Source of the DNA: Gordionus sp. m RMFG-2023
Lineage: Eukaryota > Nematomorpha > Gordioida > Chordodea > Parachordodidae
Direction: 5' to 3'
Assembly: GCF_954871325.1 (NCBI RefSeq)
Contig: NC_088777.1
Span: 47,779,366 to 47,843,365, forward strand
Length of the DNA: 64,000 nucleotides
A model generated the notes under the pieces. The model saw nothing but the letters and a program-made list of their open reading frames with translations. It ran no database searches and was not told the origin of the DNA. Positions 1 through 11,600 of this stretch are shown one piece after another. Position 1 is the stretch's first letter. The number at the start of each line of letters is the position of its first letter. Position numbers and translations under genes: made by a program.

Positions 1-221
1 AAAACTTTTACATTAATAAATATATATTTTAAAAAAAGACATTTTTCAAATAAGGTATCATATTACATAAATAAGTTCCAACATACCTCAATGCCAAATG
101 GTTTTAAAATTTTATGAAAATATGAATAAACTTGAGGTATAACAAATCCAACTACCTTTTCAGGTTGGGAAATATTCCAATTACTAATTTTGGAAAGGAA
201 TATGAAAATTTTTGAAAAGGG

Positions 222-230
222 TATATAAGG
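222..230 (+). promoter_or_regulatory. TATA box of gene A
   Basis: TATATAAGG lies about 65-70 bases before the first ATG of gene A (294). A matching TATATAAAGG is found upstream of paralogue B, which supports a promoter role. The stretch upstream of gene A also resembles the stretch upstream of gene C (both carry a TTTTCA(A/G)GTTGGG(G)AAAT-like block), so the promoter was probably copied with the gene. The role is inferred from motif and position. Confidence 0.5.
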
Positions 231-293
231 CTTCGTTAAAGATAAGTATTTTAAATAGATTGATTTTATCATCAAATTACAATTTATATTATA

Positions 294-2819
294 ATGCATT
301 CAAATTTTCTGGTAAAAAAATTCATATAAAATATAATGGCAATCCAAACCTTAATTTTTCAATTAGGGTCTTCTAAGTTTCACGGCCTTAGCAACCAACT
401 ATGGAATGGGTCTCAATCATGGTATATAAAAATTATTTTTTATCATTATACAAATTTAAAAAAAAATGATTTAAAGTTTAAAAAGATGAGTGGAAATAAC
501 AATTTATTTTATTATTATTATTTAATAACCTAAAGTCTTTAAGTCCTATTCAGCTATCATTAATCATTAATTTTAACGTTTCTTGTGTGTTGATAAAGTT
601 AAACACAAAAAAATATTTCATCTAAAAAATGATCAGCGATACCCTTATAACTTGGGTATTCGTTTTTAAATGGATATAACATTTCACGATAGCTATATTT
701 ATATTTGAATCTTGCAGAAGTTTTCATACCCCCCTTCCCAAGATATTGACAACTTTACTTCCTAATCCATATAAATTTTTACTCCTCTTCCATCTCCCAC
801 CTTTTGTAAATTAAGTTTAACCACACTAACACCAAAATCCCAATGATACAAGAGGCTAGATAGTCTAATATCCATTTTATTAACATAACAGTGAATTGCA
901 ATATAAAAATATATAAACAACAATTTGCATCATAAATATAAGACGTATATAAAAAAAAACATATTTCAAAAAAAAAGAAGATAAAAATATGCAGCAAAAA
1001 CAATTAATATGTTGTTAGTGTATAGCGTAGCTACAACCCCCCTCCCTCATAAGGACAAAATAGGGTCCAATAATCTAGTTGCCCCCCCCCCCTCCCCCAT
1101 CTCTATAACCTTGCATAGACTATTCTATTAAGCTTCGTTCTTTGTTGCAGAAAAATCGAATTCTAACAATTTTTATTCTTTAAATCACATGAAATTTATA
1201 GCGATTAGCACATTCTAGTTATTGGGTCTATTTTTTAATTGTATCCGGCACATTGGTCGGATATGGAAAAAAAAAATTAAAGGTGCGGAAATTGGAAAAA
1301 AAACGCGGGTGGATAAAATGTCATAACTTTTTAGGATTATTATTATATTATTTTTTTTTTAAAAATGTTATTATTATTATTATTATTAGTTTTTATTTAT
1401 TTTAATTTATTTAGTTGTATACAATAAAATTTTTAACCAATATTGAATGATGCAGGTGTTCCCAATTTGGGTCGCAAACTATTGCAAGACTGTTTATTGT
1501 CGGGAGGAAAGGATAGAATATTATTGAAAGAAGAAATCGAGCAATCTGTACCATCTTCATTCTTAGATAGTAAAATTATTAGAATAAAATAAAGAGAATG
1601 AAATAAAATAATGAATAGAATAGAATAAAATAAAATATGATTAAAAAAATGATCAGGAAATGTTTACCAATATGTATACAAAAAATAATTTAGAAATCCC
1701 AACAGATAAACAATTTTTTGCTGTGCGGAAGCGTGTAGCTGCATCAGTTTGTAATTTTGAAATGCTTTTTAAAATACCACCGTTATATGTTATAGGTAAA
1801 TATCAGAACTTTAAAAAAAAAATACTTTAAAATTTATTCTTTGAAGGTGTAAAGATTGGTGATACCTTAATAGATACAAAAAAATTGGTAGAATATTCAA
1901 AAGATGGATTAATAGTTATTGTGCGGAAAGAATTGCCCAATATTGGAATTTATGAAATTTATAGATTTTATGTTAGAAATTCCGAGACATCTACAGCTCT
2001 TAACATAACTTTTCAGGTTTGTACTGATAAAAATAAATAAACTAAGAGTTAAAAATGCTAAAATATTTTCTTTGTCAATAAATGATCAAATTAAATTTTT
2101 CCTAAGTCCACTCCTAAAAATATTTATTTAAAATATTTGGGTTTAGAATTTTTTTTATTGATCTCAGCAGAGTTGTGTCATTTAAAGAGAAAGGCTTGGT
2201 ACAGCCTGGAAGTTGTAATAATTATTTTTTGAAATAAAATATCTTAATATTTTTTTTTTATAAAATAAAGAATTAATGCAGATCTAAAAAAAATAATATT
2301 ATTATTAAATGTAATAAATCTTTATATACTAAATTATAAACTGATAATTAATGATATTCAACTCGAATTTTAAACATAACGCCATAATTTTGATTCATCC
2401 TATAATTAAGAAAATAGATTTAACTATGTTTTTTAAATTTTATACTTATAAAAAAAAATATAGCCAAAAAAAAGTAATGCATATTAAAATAATAATTTAA
2501 GAACTATAATTTTTAAATAAAATATACGTTCTATAAAGCTTTAATAATTATAAAAATTTTGTCCAATCAAAGATTGAGGCTGTCTTTATTTATATTATCA
2601 TTGATTAAATAATGACTAACGAGTGAGCTGTCGAAAACGTTGCGTTCATAATTATTTCAGTTCCTTATGGTTTATATTATCAAATCAAATTCATTTATAT
2701 TTTTAACCCATTATTTTATGTTAAAAAATTAGACCATTGTTGGCGATCCGGAAAGAGTTTTAGTAGGTACGATCTTTTACGTAAATGGAATTATACCAAA
2801 TGTTGAAGAAATCAAATAA
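294..2819 (+). CDS. Gene A: short secreted protein of an unrecognised three-member family (6 exons)
   Basis: Exons are 294-311, 367-421, 1456-1569, about 1694-1795, 1847-2016 and 2733-2819, giving about 181 residues. Each intron starts GT and ends AG, and the phases match paralogues B and C exactly. Exons 1 and 2 join to MHSNFL-GLLSFTALATNYG, a plausible signal peptide. Exon 3 has the family motif GRKLLQDCLLSGGK. Exon 4 has QFFAVRKRVAASVCNFE followed by IPPLYVI. Exon 5 has a hydrophobic-alternating block with IYRFYVRNS near its end. Exon 6 has TIVGDPERVLVGTIFY and NGIIP and then stops at TAA 2817. One Cys in exon 3 and one in exon 4 are shared by all copies and may form a disulfide. Unlike B and C there is no Thr-rich tail; the sequence after the stop has scattered Thr-coding triplets, so a tail may have been lost. 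I do not recognise the domain. Exact ends of exon 4 may be off by one base. Confidence 0.72.
312..2732 (+). other. Introns of gene A
   Basis: The five introns are 312-366, 422-1455, 1570-1693, 1796-1846 and 2017-2732. The second holds C-rich runs near 1038-1100 and simple AT repeats near 1340-1400, and no other gene that I can see. The short introns (about 50-125 bases) have the same positions as those of B and C; the long ones differ in length between copies. Confidence 0.6.
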
Positions 2820-3323
2820 AAGTATAACAAAAAACATAAACTATGATTACTAAACCCAACTGCAAAGATTCTACCTAAATATATGCTAAACCTATAACAC
2901 TATAAAAACAACAATTAATGAAAAAGTGGTATCACTAAACATATAGTTGCAACTACTCGCATTAACAGAAACTGAATAATTAGCTATTATTTAATAAATA
3001 TTATAATCATTTTTAATTTTCTGGCACTCCCCCTCCTCCATTTTATTAGGTCAACATTAAAAATTAGTATATATTTATGTATCTATATCTTAAAAATATT
3101 TATAAATCATAAGCTTAATCTTATTTTGTTGATTATATGTCTATTTCGATATAATGTAGTTATTATTTATATAATTAATTTTAATGCAGTGAAAAAAAAA
3201 GTATTCAACAATGTTTATAATTAAATTTGATAACCACCAATGTTATTATATGGGTGTTAATTAAATGTTAAGTTATAAGAAAATGTTATTAATTTATTAA
3301 GAACAACGACTTCATGAGCAGTG

Positions 3324-5816
3324 GCTGGGGTCAGTGGCCCCTACACTTTCTGAGGGATGGAAGCAGTATACCCCCCTGAAAAGTACCTTCCCCACCTCGA
3401 AAAAAATTTTTTTTTGACACCCATCAAAAGTAATTTTTATTGCATGAGGGGTAGGAACAGTTTGCATCCTATTTTTTGAGGGGGTAGGAGGTAAGCTGCT
3501 TTATTGGGGGTAGGATAAATTTTTTTTTTTGGGGGGGGGGGAGGTTATCTATTAAATTTTGTAGGACAAAATTTATTGCTGTAAAAATTATACTTTTATT
3601 ATAGTATTATTATAATACAATTCATCGACCAAATCTATATATTGCAAACAATCATACACATTGTTTTCCAAATAAACTATCCTTTTTAATGTAATTTAAA
3701 AGGTTTAGATATTTTAGCAAGCTCATAATGTCATAATAACTAATTGTAAATAATGGAGGTTTTAATTGAATTTATTATCTAAAAAATAAACTATTTATAA
3801 TCACAAAATATAGATAGTTGGTAGTAGATATAGATTAATTTAGGTTATCCTTTATAAATTCTTTGAAAAAAATATCAATAAATAAATAGGTAAAAATAAT
3901 GATAAAGAGACACCGCCGCCGAAGGCGACGATTTTTAGGGGGGGGGGTAGGCAAAGGTTTTTGAAGGGGGTTTGCATCCAGTGAAAATCCTGTCATGTAG
4001 ACGCTGAATTAGGGGAAGAGAAAGCGAAATAATTTATAATTTCATCAATATTTAATTGTTTAAATAAATTTTTTTCCATTGATAAAGTGGTTAAATTGAT
4101 GGTACTACGAAATCTTGTTTTAATTAATTTAATTTTACTCATGACCCTTTCGGCAGTACATGAGGTAGTAGGAATGGTTAATAAATATTTATATAAAATT
4201 GTTAAATTAGGGAAAGCAGAAAAATTTAAAAGTAGACGATAAGGTAAAATAAAAAAATAGTTTGTCCAGTCTGAATCATAAGTCTAAGAATTATCATCAT
4301 CATCAGAAGAAGAAGCTAAATAATGTATTAGTATAAATATTTTAGTTAAATAAATTCACAATTCTCAGAATCTATTTTAGATTCTTTAACCTCTACACGA
4401 GTAATATTTACTCCCCTGTTTTAGCCATCTTATAAATATGTCGAAACTTCAACATTTCTTCAAAAATTTGACTTGAATTTAAATGATAAAATTCATATAT
4501 ATCCTCGATATCATCATTAACAATTGACTTTTCCGCCATTCCCTTTGGTGTAAAAAATGATGTTTGATTTAACAATTTCATTGATTCATCATTAAATATT
4601 TCATTAAACTGCATAGTTCAAATCAAAAATCAAGTGCAGCATAAAGCACTGGTTTTAAAGCTAAAATAAAAATGATGAAAGTATATACCTCTCATTTTTT
4701 GGATTGAAATGTTTGAAGTCTAGAACTTTCAAAATGAAAAGGTAGATTTCTCTCCTTCATAAAATCTTGTGCTTTTGAAAAAACATACAAAAATTTAATA
4801 TTATTATCAATTATGATTAGAAAATAATAAAAGACAATAATTTAAATTATATTTCTCAAATTAATCAGGCAATCTTTTGCCAATTGAATTTGATTTATTG
4901 CAAACCATATATCCTTCGAAATATTTCCTGTACAATATATGTCTATCAGTCTTTCAACAGGGTTAGGCCTCTCGCTATTTTCAATAAATCTTACTAAGCA
5001 CCTGTTAAATTCAATCTCCTTTTGAATTATTTTTATAATCATATTTTTCATGGTTTCAATGAGAATATTTATGTTATTATATGATAATAGATTTGAATAT
5101 AATTTAGATTTTAATCCCTTAATTTTTTTCTCCCTTCTTCTTTCTTCATTTTGTTGTAAATACATTTTGACAACAGGTTCATATCTGCAATTAGTTTATT
5201 AAGGCCCATCATATTGCCTTCTTGTTGTCTATTCCCCAGAAGGCTTGGTTACGAGATATTAAATAACCTAGACATCGTATTATTATTCTTATAATAGAAC
5301 GGTTATTGTCCACACATTCTTTCTGGGGTATTATAAATTGTAATATGGGAAAAAGCTACTATTACAAAGCTTTTCTTTATATCAATAAAATTAAGCCCAC
5401 TATGTCTTTTTCTAATATGGTCTGTCCTCTTGTATTATGAGATGTGTAATTTTTAATTAAGCATTTGTATTTTTTTTGGTTAATATTTTTGGGCATATTT
5501 TGAAATTGGAAAAATAATTTTATGACAAGAAATATTGGATAGCAACCTAATTTACTAAACATCGACTAAAATTTCGGTCAATACATATTAAATTAAATAA
5601 TAAGTGGGGGGTGGGGGGTCTTATTATTATATTCATAAACTAGAGATCACTTGATTATGGATGGATGTAGCAAAACAAAAAAAAAATTAAATTTAAAAAA
5701 AATATTTAAAAAAATTAAAAAAAAATTTTTTTTAAAAAAAAGTACCCCCACATAAATTTCTAGAAGCAATTGCTTCGGACCCCCTTCCCCCCGTTGTAGG
5801 GGCCACTGGCTGGGGT
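3324..5816 (-). mobile_element. hAT-superfamily DNA transposon with 8-bp target duplication
   Basis: The element runs from 3332 to 5808 (2477 bp). It begins CAGTGGCCCCTACA and ends with the inverse, TGTAGGGGCCACTG. Both ends are flanked by the identical octamer GCTGGGGT (3324-3331 and 5809-5816); an 8-bp target duplication is the hallmark of hAT insertion. Coding remains are on the minus strand: about 5165-4842 (residues such as RPNPVERLIDIYC), 4614-4408 (EFYHLNSSQIFEEMLKFRHI) and about 4180-3975, which contains LTIPTTSCTAER and LIKTRFRST, the typical hAT C-terminal dimerisation region. The three blocks are in order but not in one open frame, so the transposase looks dead. Runs of A/T and G near both ends make exact internal reading unsafe. 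Confidence 0.8.
3440..3850. repeat. Dispersed repeat, copy 1 (inside the hAT element)
   Basis: Blocks such as aacagtttgcatcc, taatgtaatttaa(a/t)agg, agacat or agatatt followed by agcaa(g/a)ctcat, and gatagttgg(t/a)agtag occur in the same order here and again at about 5820-6230, just outside the right end of the hAT element. One copy is inside and one outside the transposon, so the repeat is older than, or nested with, the hAT insertion. Its type is unknown. Confidence 0.5.
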
Positions 5817-5819
5817 TAG

Positions 5820-6240
5820 ATGCAGTTTGCTTCCATTTTTTTGGCTAGTAGTAGGAAAATTTATTGGGATGTCATCAATTAAAATTATAGATAATATAGG
5901 GCAAATAATATTGATATAAAGAATAATTTAACTTATTATGATAAGATGATATTGCTAAACGACCATATATATATTGCATGTCATAATTTTTTAAATAAAA
6001 TTTATTTCTACATAATTTTCTGCTATCTTTTTAAATGTAATTTAATAGGGTTAGACATTCTATTAGCAAACTCATATTCATGCCAAAGAATATACTATAA
6101 TAATGCATTCATTGTTAATGAGGGGGTTTTCAATCTAATTCAAGTTCTAAAAAAATAACTCCTTTAAACTCACTATTTTTTGATAGTTGGAAGTAGAGTA
6201 TGGATAATTTAAGTTATTATCTACGGAATATACGAAGGGA
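5820..6240. repeat. Dispersed repeat, copy 2 (right flank of the hAT element)
   Basis: This is the second copy of the repeat described at about 3440-3850. It begins directly after the hAT target duplication with tgcagtttgcttcc and includes taaatgtaatttaatagggt and gatagttggaagtag. A 70-codon open frame here is not convincing, because the other copy is not open. Confidence 0.5.
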
Positions 6241-8650
6241 ATAGTAATTAATAATGGGATAGGGGGTATGGGGGCTCAAAAAGCTCATCGATTGGATAAT
6301 ATAGAGCATTTAGGTTGATCTTTATATGCCATTATTTTTAAATTAGAAAAAAAATGCACATTTTGAAAACCAATGAAAAACAATACTAATTTAGAAAAGG
6401 ACTATAATTATTATAGTAATGTAAAAAAAATGTTTTATTTTAATATAAATAATTTTTCATTAGTTTAAGGAACTTAGATGATAGATCAATGACTTAATGT
6501 GTAGTCAGTTATTTTTATAAAAAGTGTATCCAGGGGGCATGGCTCGAAGAAATATTATTTTAGCAAAGATTATTCTTCAATTTCCCTCCCTCTCTCCCTT
6601 CCCTCTACTTCCACTCTCTTCCAAAGATGCATAGAATATTTTGCCATAAACACAATTTATAAGAAATAAATAAAAGTTAAAAAATTTATTAAAATAACCA
6701 TTAACTAATATTTTTCTTAAAAAAAATTAAAGCCACCAAAGAACCTGCAAAAGTGAGTCTAAATCCCCCATCCCTAAGTAAATTTTATGGGGAAGAATTC
6801 TACATAATTATGATTTACTTCTCATCATTCTCTCTGAAAATCGCGGCTAGGCATATGATTAAGGTATAATAAGAGATAGAAAAGAGATAAATCACAACAT
6901 TGTAAATGATCATAATATTATTTTATATGTCATTTGTAAATTCTTCATTACATAATTTGTATTGATTATTAGAAATGTTATAATTATATCTTGATAATAT
7001 TATGATTTAAATTAAAGATTGAACATTATAATATAATATAATATAATCTATATTTTCTAAAATGTTTTTCATGATAATTTATATGTATATTTATATAAAT
7101 AAGGAAATGAAACGTTAATTATTATAATAAAGAAGGAATACATAGATCGAAGTATAAATGATCATAATATAAATTTTTGTCATTTGTAAATTCTTCATTA
7201 TATAATTTGTATTGATTATAAGAAATTTTATAATTATATCTTTCATATTATGATTTAAATTAAAGATTGAACATTATATATATAATATAATCTATATTTT
7301 CTAAAGAAGGAATACATAGATCGTTAAATTATAAAAGAGATAAAATAAACTAAATACAATAAAATAAACATTTTAAAATAAATAATTTCCATATCAATAA
7401 TCGGTGAATTTATAATCTATATTATCGTTCAAATGCTAGAACACTTGGTTTGTCCTTATCCTTATTTATAATTATTTATTGGGAGTTTTTTTAACTCTAG
7501 ATATAAGTTTAGGAGTTGTTGTTTTCGTTTGATTATTGCTTTTTAAATGGTAGTTTAAGCTATATGGGCTTAGTAGAGGATAATATTTGTTGTGGTTTTG
7601 GTTGTTGTTAGTGTTGATAATTTAAGTTATTGTTGGTAATGGGTAGTTTTCAAGAGTTAGTTTTATTTATAGGATTAATAATCATATTTGATAGTTGCAT
7701 AATATAGAATTAGCATAGATAGCTCATTATTTGAAATTTGGAAATAAAGTTTAAATATTATATATTAAAAAAAAAATTAAAACAAGCATTTATAAGCTTT
7801 AAATATAACATTTAATTATATTCTAAAGATGATATTATGCTAATAGAGTGTAATCCTATTAAGGGAATAGCATAGGCATATCTCAGAGGAAAGGGATTTC
7901 TCCATTTTTCTGAAATTTAACCTTTTTATTTATCATTTAGTTAATAAAGAGAACCGCTATAATATACATGTAATGAAATTAAATCTTTACTATACTAACA
8001 ATATACTTCCTTGAGTGATTTTTTTTGGTCATTAAATAAAATAAATTTTGTGGATAGAAGTTTTTGAATTGATTTAATTGTAGTTTGTGTAATTTTTATC
8101 ATAAAATAAGAGTTTCATCTTTTATGGCTAAAATAGGTATTTTTTAAAAAAATAATTAATATTGCCTTTTTATGAATAATATAAATTAAATAAATATATA
8201 TACAATAGATTTTATTAAAAATTAGGCTCGGAAGAGGCCAATAATAGAGTTAATTTTAATCTGGGCCGGGGTTAAAAATTTTGACCGATCCGATCAAATT
8301 TTTTTAAAAAATTTTTATTTAATGATTTGAAAAATCATAAACGTTTAATATTCACTTGCTGCTTATATTTTAAAGTTCCTTATGAAACAATTCGTAAACT
8401 ACAGCCAAAATATCTAAATAGTTATAAATAAAATCCACGCCGGGTCTAAAATTCCTACAGTCTTTTGATTATATTTATCTAAACATGAAAATTATCTTGT
8501 TCTACAAAGCTAATATTTTGTACCAAAATTATATTAATTAATTTAGTTAGTCTATGTCTATTATAATATTTAGAATATAAGTTAATGTTATATAATTAAT
8601 ATAATTTATTGATGCTTGTTGTCAAGTACTATTTAAAATTTGGTATTGGA
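6240..8650. other. Gene-poor interval between the hAT element and the 3' end of gene B
   Basis: No supportable gene is seen. The interval has a polypyrimidine stretch near 6578-6620, a local duplication (6905-7320, listed separately), a T/G-rich stretch near 7490-7690 that resembles the antisense of a decayed Thr-rich tail, and a GC-richer island near 8225-8450 (ccgatccgatc, ctgggccggggtt) of the dispersed type seen elsewhere in the window. Confidence 0.5.
6905..7322. repeat. Imperfect tandem duplication
   Basis: A block running from aaatgatcataat through catttgtaaattcttcatta, taatttgtattgattat and tctatattttctaaa occurs at about 6905-7062 and again at about 7155-7306. The phrase aagaaggaatacatagatcg also occurs twice, at about 7130-7149 and 7305-7323. 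This fits a tandem duplication with later small changes. Confidence 0.7.
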
Positions 8651-8657
8651 AATTAAG

Positions 8658-11600
8658 TTACCACACTATAGGATTTCGTGATATGTGGGATTTATGAGTT
8701 TTATAAGTTCTAGTAGTAATAGGGGTTCTAGTAGTAGAAGGGGTTCTAGTAGTTTTTGGGGATCGGGTTTTAGTAGTTTTGTGGATTCTAGTACAATTGT
8801 GGGTTGTAGTTTTTGATCTAATAGTGTTTGGTCTAGTACTTGGTTTAATAGTAATTTTAGTGGTTTTAGTAGTTTTGTGGGTTCTAGTAGTAGTAGGCGT
8901 TCTAGTAGTAGAAGGGGTTCTAGTAGTTTTTGGGGATCGAGGTTTAGTAGTTTTGTGGATTCTAGTAATATTGTGGGTTGTAGTTTTTGATCTAATAGTG
9001 TATGGTCTGGTACTTGGTTTAATCGTAATTTTAGTGGTTTTAGTAGTTTTGTGGGTTCTAGTAGTAGAAGGGGTTCTAGTAGTTTTTGGGGATCGGGTTT
9101 TAGTAGTTTTGTGGATTATAGTAATATTGTGGGTTGTAGTTTTTGATCTAATAGTGTTTGGTCTAGTACTTGGTTTAATATTAATTTTAGTGGTTTTAAT
9201 AGTTCTGTGAGTTCTAGTAGTAGAAGGGGTTCTAGTAGTATAAGGGGTTCTAGTAGTAGAAGGGGTTCTAGTAGTTTTTGGGGATCGGGTTTTAGTAGTT
9301 TTGTGGATTCTAGTAATATTGTGGGTAGTTTTTGATCTAATAGTGTTTGGTCTGGTACTTGGTTTAATAATAATTTTAGTGGTTTTAGTAGTTTTGTGGG
9401 TTCTAGTAGTAGTAGGGGTTCTAGTAGTAGAAGGTGTTCTAGTAGTTTTTGGGGATCGGGTTTTAGTAGTTTTGTGGATTCTAGTAATGTTGTGGGTTGT
9501 AGTTTTTGATCTAATAGTGTATGGTCTGGTACTTGGTTTAATCGTAATTTTAGTGGTTTTAGTAGTTTTGTGGGTTCTAGTAGTAGTAGGGGTTCTAGTA
9601 GTAGAAGGGGTTCTAGTAGTTTTTGGGGATCGGGTTTTAGTAGTTTTGTGGATTCTAGTAATATTGTGGGTTGTAGTTTTTGATCTAATAGTGTTTGGTC
9701 TAGTACTTGGTTTAATATTAATTTTAGTGGTTTTAATAGTTCTGTGATTTCTAGTAGTAGAAGGGGTTCCAGTAGTTTTTGGGGATCGAATTTTAGTAGT
9801 TTTGTGGATTCTAGTAATATTGTGGGTTGTAGTTTTTGATCTAATAGTGTTTGGTCTAGTACTTGGTTTAATAGTAATTTTAGTGGTTTTAGTAGTTTTG
9901 TGGGTTCTAGTAGTAGGGGTTCTAGTAGTAGGGGTTCTAGTAGTAGAAGGAGTTCTAGTAGTAGTAGTAGGGGTTCTAGTAGTTTTTGGGGATCGGGTTC
10001 TAGTTGTTTTGTGGATTTTAGTAGTATTGTGGGTTGAAATTTTTGATCTAGTCGATTCTGATCTAATAGTTTTGGGTCTAGTAATAATTGGTATAGTAGC
10101 AATTTTAGTGATTTTAGTAGTTTTGTGGGTTCTAGTCGTTTTAGGTGTTCTAGTTGTTTGGGGCGTTCTAGTAGTTATTGGAGTTCTAGTAGTTTTTGGG
10201 GTTCTAATGGTTGTTGGAGTTATGGTTGTTTTGGGAGTTCTAGTGGTTCTGGGTGTTCTAGTAGTCCTAGGGGATCTGGTTCGACGGGTTTTTCTCTTAG
10301 TTTTAGTAGTATATCTCATATTTACTGTAGTTATTTTGGTTGTGATTTTTCCAGTAGCTATTTTAGTTGTAGGTATTCTCTTTTCAGTTGAAGTTATTTT
10401 AGTTTTAGTTATAGCTATTTTAGTGGTAAGGTTTGTATTGGGACTAGTGAAGCCATTCTCAAGAGCAATTCCTGGTATTATTCCATTTGCATAAAATATT
10501 GTTCCTTCCAAAGTTCTGACAGGATTTCCAATTATAGTCTTATTTATATATATAAAATTTCATACGTTATTTTAGCTTTAATTAATACAATATAAATATG
10601 TCATACAAATGAATATTGATAAAAATATTTACACTTTTTTTATAGTAAGGCCTTTGGAGTTGACTTGAGTTAGACTATTAAAAGCCAAAATTTAGTAGTA
10701 AAATAAATATCAATCATGCAAACCAATTATTTTTTTATTTTCACGAAGAGTGTACATATTTATTTCCAAACCTAATTTTAAAAAATAAATTAGATGGCCT
10801 TAAAGTATTTAAAAAGTAGTAGCAAATTGTGCTTACATAATCAATTTACTTATTATATTATTACATTACTTTTTCTTTTTATTATTACTTGTATTTACCG
10901 AATCAATTTATATTACTTTTTTACAAAATGTTTTACTTGAGGCATAGATTTATATATAAATATTGCGAAATGATTAAAATTTAGAAGTTTTATATCTTAA
11001 TACAAATAATCATATTATTTTTAGTTTTATAATATATTCATTCCATATCAATATTATTGTGAACTTCTTGAGGCGAGCGAATTTTCTACACAGACTAACC
11101 CCCATTCTACAGGCTAATACCCCCTCCCCCCCAATACCGACTAATAGAGAGATCATAACAATTCTCAGGTCAAAACTTTTCCTCTCTTGTCATTAATTTT
11201 TCAATATATTGAATTTATATCATGGTTATCATTAAAATTCTATAACTGGTTTGTAGAAATTGTGTCAGAAATAAACATTACTTTTAAGAAATCCGAAATT
11301 TATTAAATAACATTTATGACAGGGTAAAAATAAATATGTATACTTTTCGTGACTATTAACAAAAATAAATAGTTTTTATTAATTATTTCTCATTAATTTT
11401 ATTCACTTAATACAAATTGACTCCTAAATAGTTTAGGTTAAATAATATAATGACCTAATAAAAACATTACCCTTCTTTTTTGCAAAAATATTAAATTTAA
11501 TAAAAACTTAAGTTAAGTAAATATCAATGTTTAACGAGCTAGAAATTTAATTGCATAACTGGTATTTAACCGAAAATTATATATTCACTTTTCGTCATTT

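Noticed and set aside
8779-10494. Hydrophobic open frames on the plus strand and a Leu/Pro-rich frame on the minus strand over the tail of gene B
   Set aside because: They are shadows of the repeated Thr/Arg/Pro coding frame. Repeats that are a multiple of three long keep all frames open together.
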